Below, one piece after another: positions 18,480 to 25,542 of a stretch of DNA of 64,000 nt. Every line of letters begins with the position of its first letter. Within the stretch, counting starts at the first letter, position 1. The DNA is from Lentzea fradiae (GTDB taxonomy: Bacteria; Actinomycetota; Actinomycetes; Mycobacteriales; Pseudonocardiaceae). Location: NCBI RefSeq assembly GCF_900100955.1, contig NZ_FNCC01000010.1, positions 1 through 64,000 of the forward strand, written 5' to 3'. The notes under the pieces are model-generated. The model searched no databases. It was not told where the DNA came from and saw only the letters and a program-made list of their open reading frames with translations. The translations under genes and the position numbers were made by a program.

Positions 18480-19336
18480 GAGAACTCTCCGATCACCTCG
18501 TCGGCGAAGCGCCGAAGCGCGTCCTTCTTGGCTTCCAGCCCACCGTCGAACCCGACCCCGTAGAACAGCCAAGGCACCACGATCGTGTCGGTGACCCCGA
18601 TCTCGGCCAGCTGCCGGTACCCGTCCACCCCGAACCGGTCGATGCACACAGCCTGGATCTCGAACGGCCGCTCGAAGGCCCCCAGGTCCTTCAACGTCGA
18701 GATGACCGACCGGAGATCGGCGAACTTGATCATGGCCGAGGTCCACCCGTCCCCGACCCTGGCGGCACGCTTCAAAGCTGCGGGCGAGTGCCCGCCGACG
18801 TAGAACGGCACGGGAGCGGTGGGTGCCGGCGACATCTGCAACCGGTCGAAAGAAAAGTAGTCGCCGTGGTACTCGACCATCCCGCCGCCGAGCACGAGCT
18901 TCAACACGTCGATCATCTCGTCCACGCGAGGCCCGCGGTTCTTGAACGGCACGCCGCACCACTCGAACTCCTCGGGCGACCAGCCGAGGCCGACGCCGAA
19001 GCCGAAGCGGTTGCCGGTCATGTGTGCGACGGAGCCGACCTGGCGGGCCAGCAGCAGAGGGTTGCGGGAGCCCAGTTTCAGGACCTGCGTGTAGAAGCGG
19101 ATGCGAGACGTGACGGCGCCCATCGCGGCGGCGGCGACGAACGGGTCCACCCACGGGGTTTCGGCGTTCCACATGCGGGAGCCGTCCGGGGTGTAGGGGT
19201 AGTCCGCCGACACCTTCTCCGAGAAGAAGAGAGAGTCCGGCAGCGCGATCGAGGAGTAGCCGCACTCCTCGGCGCACCGGGCCAGTTCGGTCAGCTGGTC
19301 GAGAGGGCTCATGGCGATGCCCACGGTGAACTTCAC
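18476..19336 (-). CDS. LLM-class F420/FMN-dependent oxidoreductase
   Basis: This 286-residue luciferase-like TIM-barrel protein begins VKFTVGIAMSPLDQL and has LGSRNPLLLARQVGSVAHMTGN and FGFGVGLGWSPEEFEW, diagnostic of the F420-dependent LLM branch. It is coupled to ltp3 upstream (GTGA) and to the KSI-fold gene downstream (GTGA), giving tight co-translation with sterol aldolase genes. The hydride transfer it catalyses is unknown; a double-bond reduction or alcohol oxidation on the sterol side chain is plausible but inferred. Confidence 0.82.
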   Translation of the reverse strand: MKFTVGIAMSPLDQLTELARCAEECGYSSIALPDSLFFSEKVSADYPYTPDGSRMWNAETPWVDPFVAAAAMGAVTSRIRFYTQVLKLGSRNPLLLARQVGSVAHMTGNRFGFGVGLGWSPEEFEWCGVPFKNRGPRVDEMIDVLKLVLGGGMVEYHGDYFSFDRLQMSPAPTAPVPFYVGGHSPAALKRAARVGDGWTSAMIKFADLRSVISTLKDLGAFERPFEIQAVCIDRFGVDGYRQLAEIGVTDTIVVPWLFYGVGFDGGLEAKKDALRRFADEVIGEFS

Positions 19337-20475
19337 GGCTTCTCCGATCCGACGACCCACATGGCGAAGAACTGCGAGCCACCGCCGTAGGCGTGGCCCA
19401 GCGCGACCCGCGCACCGTCGACCTGGTGGTCTCCGGCGGTGCCCATGACCTGCATGGCGGCCTCCGCGAACCGCAGCAGGCCGGAGGCGCCGATCGGGTT
19501 GGACGACAGGACGCCGCCGCTCGGGTTGACCGGCAGGCGACCGCCGATCTCGGTCTCGCCCGCCTCGGTGAGCTTCCAGCCCTGGCCCGTCTCCGCGAAC
19601 CCCAGGTTCTCCAGCCACATCGGTTCGAACCACGAGAACGGCACGTAGATCTCCGCGGTGTCCACTTCGGACAACGGGTCGGTGATGCCGGCCTGCCGCC
19701 ACAACGCCCGTGCGGCGTCGCGGCCCGCCTGCGGGTTGACCTGGTCGCGTCCGGCGAACGTGGTGGGCTCGGTGCGCATCGCGGTGGCGCGGATCCAGGC
19801 TGCCTGGCCCGAGGTCGGCTCCGCCGAGATGACGACCGCGCAGGCGCCGTCCGAGGACGGGCACGTCTCGTCGTAGCGGATGGGGTCCCACAGCATCGTG
19901 GACGCCCGCACCGACTCGACGGTGATGTCCGGTTGTTTGAGGTGTGCGTACGGGTTCAAAGAGCCGTTGCGGCGGTCCTTGGCGGCCACCATCGCGCCGA
20001 TGTGCTCTGGTGCGCCCGCGCGGCGGATGTAGGCGCGGACGTGCGGGGCGAAGTAGCCACCGGCACCGGCGTGTACCGGCATGGTGAACGGCGTCGGCAC
20101 GGACAGCGCCCACATCGCGTTCGACTCCGACTGCTTCTCGAACGCCACGGCCAGCACGCGGTCGTGCACGCCGGACTGGACGAGCGACGCGGCCACGTTG
20201 CCGGTGCTGCCGCCGACCGAACCGGCGGTGTGCACGCGCAGCAACGGTTTTCCGGTGGCGCCCAACGCGTCCGCCAGGAACAGCTCGGGCATCATCACGC
20301 CCTCGAACAGGTCCGGTGCCTTGCCGACCACCACGGCGTCGATGTCCGGCCAGTCGACGCCCGCGTCCGCCATCGCGCGGTCGATCGCCTCACGGCACAG
20401 GCCCGCCATCGACACGTCGAGGCGCTTCGCGGCGTGGTGCGTCTGGCCGGTGCCGACCACTGCTGCCGGTCGCAT
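19333..20475 (-). CDS. ltp3: Thiolase-like lipid-transfer protein Ltp3 (sterol side-chain aldolase)
   Basis: This 380-residue SCP-x thiolase-like protein lacks the thiolase nucleophile Cys: the position is taken by VHTAGSVGGSTGNVAASL. It has VVVGKAPDLFEGVMMPELF, WDPIRYDETCPSSDGACAVV, and VNPSGGVLSSNPIGASGL. These match Ltp3 (Rv3523). In Rhodococcus, Ltp3 and Ltp4 are needed for aldol cleavage of C24-branched sterol side chains. It directly follows ltp4 (TAGATG) and overlaps the LLM gene. Confidence 0.87.
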   Translation of the reverse strand: MRPAAVVGTGQTHHAAKRLDVSMAGLCREAIDRAMADAGVDWPDIDAVVVGKAPDLFEGVMMPELFLADALGATGKPLLRVHTAGSVGGSTGNVAASLVQSGVHDRVLAVAFEKQSESNAMWALSVPTPFTMPVHAGAGGYFAPHVRAYIRRAGAPEHIGAMVAAKDRRNGSLNPYAHLKQPDITVESVRASTMLWDPIRYDETCPSSDGACAVVISAEPTSGQAAWIRATAMRTEPTTFAGRDQVNPQAGRDAARALWRQAGITDPLSEVDTAEIYVPFSWFEPMWLENLGFAETGQGWKLTEAGETEIGGRLPVNPSGGVLSSNPIGASGLLRFAEAAMQVMGTAGDHQVDGARVALGHAYGGGSQFFAMWVVGSEKP

Positions 20476-21531
20476 CTACTCCCGCCCTTCCATCACGCAG
20501 ACGAGGTTCTGTTGGAGCAGCGGCCCGCTGGTGGCGTGGCCGAGCACGCGGGAGGCCGACCCGTCGTGGATCCGGCGCGCCGCCTCGCCGATCCGGGCGA
20601 GGCCCGCCGAGAACATCGGGTTGCCCGCCAGGACGCCGCCGGACGGGTTCACCGCCACGTCGTCGCCGAGCCCGAGCGCCTGGCGCAGCAGGATCTCCTG
20701 GTGAGTGAACGGCGCGTGCAGCTCCGCCACCTCGACATCTTCCGCTCCGGCCGCCTTGCCCGCGGCGACGGCCGAGGGGGACGTGGTCAGGTCGCGGCCT
20801 CCCAGCGACGGCGAGTCGACCCGGTGCTCGAACCCGGTGATCCACGCGGGACGTTCGCACAGCTCCCGCGCCCGGTCTCCGGCCGCCAGCACGATCGTGG
20901 CCGCGCCGTCGGTGATCGGCGCGCAGTCGTGGCGGCGCAACGGGTTCACGAAGTACTCGTCCGCGAGAAGCTCGTCGACCTCGGGAGAACCCGACAGCTG
21001 CGCCAGCGGGTTCGACAGTGCCGCCGCACGGCTGCGCGCGGCCACGGATGCCATCGCGCGCTCGTCCCACAGCCCGGCCTCGATGCCCATCCGGGCCTGG
21101 ATGCCCGCGAGACCGACCGAGTCCGGCCACAACGGCGTCACGACGTACGGGTCGAGCTGCATCGCCAGCACCCGGCGCAGCTGACCGGCCGACGACTTGC
21201 CGAAGCCGTAGACCAAGGCGGTGTCGGCCTCGCCGCACAGCAGCTTCACCCACGCCTCGTACAGCGCCCACGCGGCGTCCATCTCGACGTGCGACTCCGC
21301 GATGGGCGGGAACGCGCCGATCGCGTCCACCGCGGAGACGAACGAGAACGCGCGCCCGGCCAGGTAGTCCGAGGAGCCCGAGCACCAGAACCCGATGTCG
21401 GACTTGGTGAGCCCGAGCCCGCCGAGCACCTCGTGGAAGATCGGCACCAGCATCTCGACGCCGTTGGTGGTGCCGTCTGTCTCGCGCACGCAGGGCGTCT
21501 GCGCGAAACCGACTACCGCAACCTCACGCAT
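20476..21531 (-). CDS. ltp4: Thiolase-like lipid-transfer protein Ltp4
   Basis: This 351-residue SCP-x thiolase-like protein opens MREVAVVGFAQTPCVRETDG and carries ESHVEMDAAWALYEAW, HDCAPITDGAATIVLA, and VNPSGGVLAGNPMFSAGL. As in Ltp3, the usual thiolase Cys is missing, consistent with aldolase rather than thiolase chemistry. It corresponds to Rv3522. It lies between the DUF35 gene and ltp3, an arrangement in which DUF35 proteins complex with Ltp-type aldolases (as ChsH2 does with Ltp2). Confidence 0.86.
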   Translation of the reverse strand: MREVAVVGFAQTPCVRETDGTTNGVEMLVPIFHEVLGGLGLTKSDIGFWCSGSSDYLAGRAFSFVSAVDAIGAFPPIAESHVEMDAAWALYEAWVKLLCGEADTALVYGFGKSSAGQLRRVLAMQLDPYVVTPLWPDSVGLAGIQARMGIEAGLWDERAMASVAARSRAAALSNPLAQLSGSPEVDELLADEYFVNPLRRHDCAPITDGAATIVLAAGDRARELCERPAWITGFEHRVDSPSLGGRDLTTSPSAVAAGKAAGAEDVEVAELHAPFTHQEILLRQALGLGDDVAVNPSGGVLAGNPMFSAGLARIGEAARRIHDGSASRVLGHATSGPLLQQNLVCVMEGRE

Positions 21532-21538
21532 GCCCGCC

Positions 21539-22492
21539 TCACAGGTGCCGGGAGTAGGAGTCGAACGGCGCGTCCGGCTCGCCGGAGGGCCGGAAGTGGT
21601 CGATGTTCTGCATCGTCGGACCCCACTCCTCGCGCGGCTTCCACACCGCCTCGACGCGCATGCCCATCCGCACGTCCTCGGGCGCTATGCCGAGCAGCAG
21701 GTGCAGGAACGGGATGTCCGCGCCGTCGAGCAGCACGTAGGCCGAGACGTACGGCGGCGGGATGCGCTGGCCGAGGAACGGCACGTTCACGATGCAGAAC
21801 GTCGTCACCGTGCCGCGGTCGGACAGCTCGACCTGGTCGGTCGTCGGCACGCCATCGGTGGGGCAGGCCGGCCGCGGTGGGAAGTAGACCTTCTCGCACG
21901 CCGGGCAGCGTTGGGCGATGAGGCGGCCTTCCATCAGTCCGCGCAGGAACGGGTCCTCCGTCGGTGACGCGGAGTGCGTGTAGTGCAGGTTCACCGGGGT
22001 GACGACCATCGTGACGTCGTTGTCCGGGGAGGCGTCGGTGGGAGGGTCGGCCGGTTCGTCGGAGAGCTCGAAGTACTCGATGTCGGTGATCGCTCCGACG
22101 CGTGCGGCACGCCAGCGTGCTCGCACGCGTGCGCCCGTCGTGATGGCGTCCGGCGAGCCCGCGTCGACGGCGTGCAGCAGCGCAGTGTCGGCGCCGTCGA
22201 GCTGGATCAGCGCCCATGCGAACGGCCGGTCGAGCGGCTGCCCTTCCAACGGGTCGGGGATCCAGGACCAGCCGCGCACGACGCCCGTCGAGGCCACGCC
22301 GACGAACTCGGAGAGCGGTTCCGCCGTCACGGGGTCGTACTCGAGCGGCGGCACGTGCACCCGGCCGTCGGCACCTCGGATCCCGGTCACCCGGCGGTGG
22401 CGGAGATCGGTGAGGAACCGGCCCAGCGTCGGGCCGGTCGAGCGCGTGTAGTCGAAGCCGACGTCCAGCGGAGCACTCAGCGGCCTGGTCAC
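21539..22492 (-). CDS. Double DUF35/OB-fold partner of Ltp4/Ltp3 (Rv3521-like)
   Basis: This 317-residue protein appears to contain two DUF35 OB-fold units (about residues 50-160 and 195-300). Between them is a zinc-ribbon-like RCPACEKVYFPPRPACPTDG, in which the fourth position is Asp instead of the usual Cys. DUF35 proteins bring CoA substrates to Ltp aldolases. It is the first gene of the run DUF35-ltp4-ltp3-LLM-KSI and starts at a GTG just downstream of a KstR-type box. Rv3521 is the expected M. tuberculosis counterpart. Confidence 0.83.
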   Translation of the reverse strand: MTRPLSAPLDVGFDYTRSTGPTLGRFLTDLRHRRVTGIRGADGRVHVPPLEYDPVTAEPLSEFVGVASTGVVRGWSWIPDPLEGQPLDRPFAWALIQLDGADTALLHAVDAGSPDAITTGARVRARWRAARVGAITDIEYFELSDEPADPPTDASPDNDVTMVVTPVNLHYTHSASPTEDPFLRGLMEGRLIAQRCPACEKVYFPPRPACPTDGVPTTDQVELSDRGTVTTFCIVNVPFLGQRIPPPYVSAYVLLDGADIPFLHLLLGIAPEDVRMGMRVEAVWKPREEWGPTMQNIDHFRPSGEPDAPFDSYSRHL

Positions 22493-22501
22493 AGATCAAA
22501 G

Positions 22502-22515
22502 TGAAACAGGTTCTC
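22502..22515. promoter_or_regulatory. KstR-type operator, DUF35-ltp operon / LLM divergent promoter
   Basis: TGAAACAGGTTCTC matches TnnAACnnGTTnnA except for the last base (C instead of A). It lies 10 bases before the DUF35 gene and 23 before the plus-strand LLM gene, so it could control both. Confidence 0.7.
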
Positions 22516-22537
22516 GAAATGGTGGCAAGATGAGTGC

Positions 22538-23566
22538 ATGAAGCTCGGTCTGCAGCTCGGTTACTGGGGCGCCCGGCCGCCCTCGGACGCCGCCGGACTC
22601 GTGGCGGCGGCGGAGGAGTGCGGCTTCGACGCGGTGTTCGCGGCGGAGGCGTGGGGGTCGGACGCCTTCACCCCGTTGGCGTGGTGGGGATCCGGCACCG
22701 AACGGGTGCGGCTCGGCACGTCGGTCGTGCAGATGTCGGCCCGCACGCCGGCGGCCTGCGCGATGCACGCGCTGACGCTGGACCACCTGTCCGGCGGCCG
22801 GTTCGTGCTGGGGCTGGGCGTCTCCGGCCCGCAGGTCGTGGAGGGCTGGTACGGCCGCCCGTTCGCCAAACCTCTGGCCAGGACCAGGGAGTACGTGTCG
22901 ATCCTGCGGCAGGTGCTGGCCCGTGAGGCGCCGGTGCGCAACGACGGCCCGCACTATCCGTTGCCCTACCGGGGACCCGGTGCGCTGGGGCTGGGCAAGC
23001 CGCTCAAGCCGATCACCCACCCGCTGCGCGCCGACCTGCCCATCTGGCTGGGCGCGGAGGGCCCGAAGAACGTCGCGCTGACGTCGGAGATCGCCGACGG
23101 GTGGCTCGCGATCTACTACGCGCCGCGCCTCGCCGGGATGTACGAGGAGTGGCTCGGCGAAGGCTTCGCCAAGTCGGGCCGGAGCAGGGAGAACTTCGAG
23201 GTCGCCGCCACCTGCCAGGTTGTCGTGACGGACGATCCGGTGGCGGTCAGGGCGATGCTGAAGCCGTTCGTCGCGCTGTACATCGGCGGGATGGGCGCGC
23301 CGGGGATGAACTTCCACGCCGAGGTGTTCACGCGCATGGGGTACGGCGAGGCGGTCGAGGACATCGGCGCGCTGTTCCGGGCGGGGCGCAAGGACGAGGC
23401 CGCACAGGTGGTTCCGGACGAGCTGGTCGCCGAGATCAGCATCGTCGGCACGGCGGAGCACGTGCGCGAGGAGGTCCGCCGGTGGGAACAGGCAGGCGTC
23501 ACGATGCTGCTCGTCGGCTGCCGGGACGTTGCCTCGATCAAGGCGGTCTCCGAGGCTTGTCTCTAG
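22538..23566 (+). CDS. LLM-class F420-dependent oxidoreductase, Rv3520c-like
   Basis: This 342-residue LLM oxidoreductase starts MKLGLQLGYWGARPPSDAAG and carries GTSVVQMSARTPAACAMHAL, FVLGLGVSGPQVVEGWYG and LPIWLGAEGPKNVALTSEIADG, typical of F420-binding members. M. tuberculosis has an LLM gene (Rv3520c) at the same place beside Rv3521-Rv3523. The reaction is unknown. It is divergent from the DUF35-ltp operon behind a shared KstR-type box, and the next gene is an acyl-CoA synthetase with its own box. Confidence 0.83.
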   Translation: MKLGLQLGYWGARPPSDAAGLVAAAEECGFDAVFAAEAWGSDAFTPLAWWGSGTERVRLGTSVVQMSARTPAACAMHALTLDHLSGGRFVLGLGVSGPQVVEGWYGRPFAKPLARTREYVSILRQVLAREAPVRNDGPHYPLPYRGPGALGLGKPLKPITHPLRADLPIWLGAEGPKNVALTSEIADGWLAIYYAPRLAGMYEEWLGEGFAKSGRSRENFEVAATCQVVVTDDPVAVRAMLKPFVALYIGGMGAPGMNFHAEVFTRMGYGEAVEDIGALFRAGRKDEAAQVVPDELVAEISIVGTAEHVREEVRRWEQAGVTMLLVGCRDVASIKAVSEACL

Positions 23567-23567
23567 G

Positions 23568-23581
23568 TGAAACGCGTTCTA
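23568..23581. promoter_or_regulatory. KstR operator before acyl-CoA synthetase-kstD operon
   Basis: TGAAACGCGTTCTA fits TnnAACnnGTTnnA completely. It lies directly after the LLM stop and 10 bases before the GTG of the acyl-CoA synthetase, so it should control the synthetase, split-barrel and kstD genes. Confidence 0.85.
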
Positions 23582-23591
23582 CTTTGAGGGT

Positions 23592-25106
23592 GTGGTCACC
23601 GGACTTTGGAACATCGCGGCCGACCGGCCCGGCACCGTCGCGCTCGTCGGCCCGAACGGTCGTGAGGTCTCCTACGGCGAGCTGGCGGAGGCCGCCGACC
23701 GGTACGGGCGCGGGTTCCAGGAACTGGGGCTGACACCCGGCGACAGCATCGTGCTGATGCTGCCCAACAGCTTCGAGCTGGTGGCCGTGTACTTCGCCGC
23801 GTACCAGACCGGGCTCTACGTCGTGATGGCCAACTGGCACCTGACCGGCGCCGAGGTCGGCTACCTCGTGCAGGACAGCGGCGCGAAGGCGTTCGTGGCG
23901 CACGAACGGTTCGCCGAGGCGGCGGTCGAGGCGTCCGCGGGCCTTCCGGAGAGCGCGCGGTTCGCGGTCGGCGAAATCGACGGGTTCGTCCCGCTCGCGC
24001 AGCTCGGCGAGGGGCAGCGAGGCAGGCCCGACGTGCGCACGACCGGGTCACCGATGCTCTACACGTCCGGCACCACCGGCCGGCCCAAGGGCGTGCGCAG
24101 GCCGTTGACCGGCGCCGATCCCGACGTCGTGCCCGGCTCGGCGCCGTGGTTCTTCGGCATCTTCGGGCTCCGGCCGCACGACGGGCACGTGCACCTGTGC
24201 GGCTCGCCGCTCTACCACACGGCGGTGCTGAACTTCGTGGTGATCTCCATCCAGCTCGGGCACACCGCCGTGCTGATGGACCACTGGGCGCCCGAGGAGA
24301 TGTTGAGGCTGATCGAGCGGTACAAGGTCACCCACAGCCACATGGTGCCGACCCAGTTCCACCGCCTGCTCGCGCTGCCCGACGACGTGAAAGCCAAGTA
24401 CGACATGGGTTCGCTGCGCGCGATGATCCACGGCGCCGCGCCTTGCCCGATCGAGGTCAAGCGCCGGATGCTCGACTGGTGGGGGCCGGTCGTGATCGAG
24501 TACTACGCGGCGACGGAGGGCGGCGGCACCGCGATCACCGCGCAGGAGTGGTTGCGCAAACCGGGCTCCGTCGGGCTGCCGTGGCCGACGTCCGAGATCA
24601 AGGTCCTGGGAGAGGACGGCACCGAGCTCCCGGCGGGGGAACGGGGCCTCGTCTACATGCGGATGGGCGACGCGACCTTCGAGTACCACAAGGACGCCGA
24701 GAAGACCCGCGCCGCACGGGTGGGCAAGCTCTTCACGTTGCAGGACATCGGGTACCTCGACGAGGACGGCTACCTGTTCCTGTGCGACCGCAAGAACGAC
24801 ATGATCATCTCCGGTGGGGTGAACATCTACCCGGCGGAGATCGAGGGTGAGCTGGTGTGCCACCCCAAGGTGGCGGACGTGGCGGTGTTCGGCGTCCCGC
24901 ACCCGGACTGGGGCGAGGAGATCAAGGCCGTCGTGCAGCCGGCGGACGGCGTCGAGCCGGACGACGCGCTGACCGAGGAGCTGCTGGAGTTCGCCCGCAC
25001 GCGCCTCGCGAAGTTCAAGCTGCCGCGCACGATCTCGTACCTGCCCGAGCTGCCGCGCGACCCGAACGGCAAGCTGTACAAGCGGAAGCTCCGCGACCAT
25101 GCGTGA
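23592..25106 (+). CDS. Acyl-CoA synthetase (ANL family), substrate unassigned
   Basis: This 504-residue adenylate-forming enzyme has LYTSGTTGRPKGVRRPL, EYYAATEGGGTAI, the hinge FLCDRKNDMIISGGVNIYP and the C-terminal PRDPNGKLYKRKL with its catalytic Lys. It is not FadD3 or FadD19, both of which are present elsewhere, and does not resemble what I recall of FadD17. Position behind a KstR box and in front of kstD suggests a steroid or sterol side-chain acid as substrate. The next gene overlaps by 8 bases. Confidence 0.85.
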   Translation: MVTGLWNIAADRPGTVALVGPNGREVSYGELAEAADRYGRGFQELGLTPGDSIVLMLPNSFELVAVYFAAYQTGLYVVMANWHLTGAEVGYLVQDSGAKAFVAHERFAEAAVEASAGLPESARFAVGEIDGFVPLAQLGEGQRGRPDVRTTGSPMLYTSGTTGRPKGVRRPLTGADPDVVPGSAPWFFGIFGLRPHDGHVHLCGSPLYHTAVLNFVVISIQLGHTAVLMDHWAPEEMLRLIERYKVTHSHMVPTQFHRLLALPDDVKAKYDMGSLRAMIHGAAPCPIEVKRRMLDWWGPVVIEYYAATEGGGTAITAQEWLRKPGSVGLPWPTSEIKVLGEDGTELPAGERGLVYMRMGDATFEYHKDAEKTRAARVGKLFTLQDIGYLDEDGYLFLCDRKNDMIISGGVNIYPAEIEGELVCHPKVADVAVFGVPHPDWGEEIKAVVQPADGVEPDDALTEELLEFARTRLAKFKLPRTISYLPELPRDPNGKLYKRKLRDHA

Positions 25107-25542
25107 TCTCATCCGGATGACCGGCACCGAGGTCGAGGCGTTCCTGAACGAGCAGAAGACGTTGGTCGTCGCGACCATCGGGCGCGCCGGACTCCCGCAC
25201 CTCGCGCCGATGTGGTTCGCGTTCCTGCACGGCGACATCGTGTTCTGCACCGACCGCAAGTCGCAGAAAGTCGTGAACCTGCGCCGCGACCCGCGTTGCA
25301 GCGTGCTGGCGGAAGCGGGGGAGACCTACGGCGAGCTGCGCGGCGTGCACATGGAGGGCGTCGGCGAGTTCACCGACCTGGGGCCGGTCGTGGACGCCGT
25401 GGTGGCCCGCAACTTCGGCGAGGTGGGCGACGACGAGACCGCCCGCGAGGCGTTGCGCAAAGCCATGTCGCGGCGCGTCGCGGTGCTCTTCCGTCCGACG
25501 AGAACGGCCAGCTGGGACCACCGCAAGGGAGCGATCTCATGA
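25099..25542 (+). CDS. Split-barrel flavin/F420-binding protein (PNPOx-like)
   Basis: This 147-residue protein of the pyridoxamine-phosphate-oxidase-like split barrel has TLVVATIGRAGLPHLAPMWF, IVFCTDRKSQKVVNLRRDP and GVGEFTD. Such small actinobacterial proteins usually bind FMN or F420 and act as reductases. It is embedded between the synthetase (8-base overlap) and kstD (ATGA overlap). A role in reoxidising or supplying a cofactor, or in reducing a steroid double bond, is inference. Confidence 0.78.
   Translation: MRDLIRMTGTEVEAFLNEQKTLVVATIGRAGLPHLAPMWFAFLHGDIVFCTDRKSQKVVNLRRDPRCSVLAEAGETYGELRGVHMEGVGEFTDLGPVVDAVVARNFGEVGDDETAREALRKAMSRRVAVLFRPTRTASWDHRKGAIS

Noticed and set aside
23592..25106. 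Assigning the synthetase as FadD17
   Set aside because: The N-terminal sequence does not resemble what I recall of FadD17, and the neighbourhood differs. Left unnamed.
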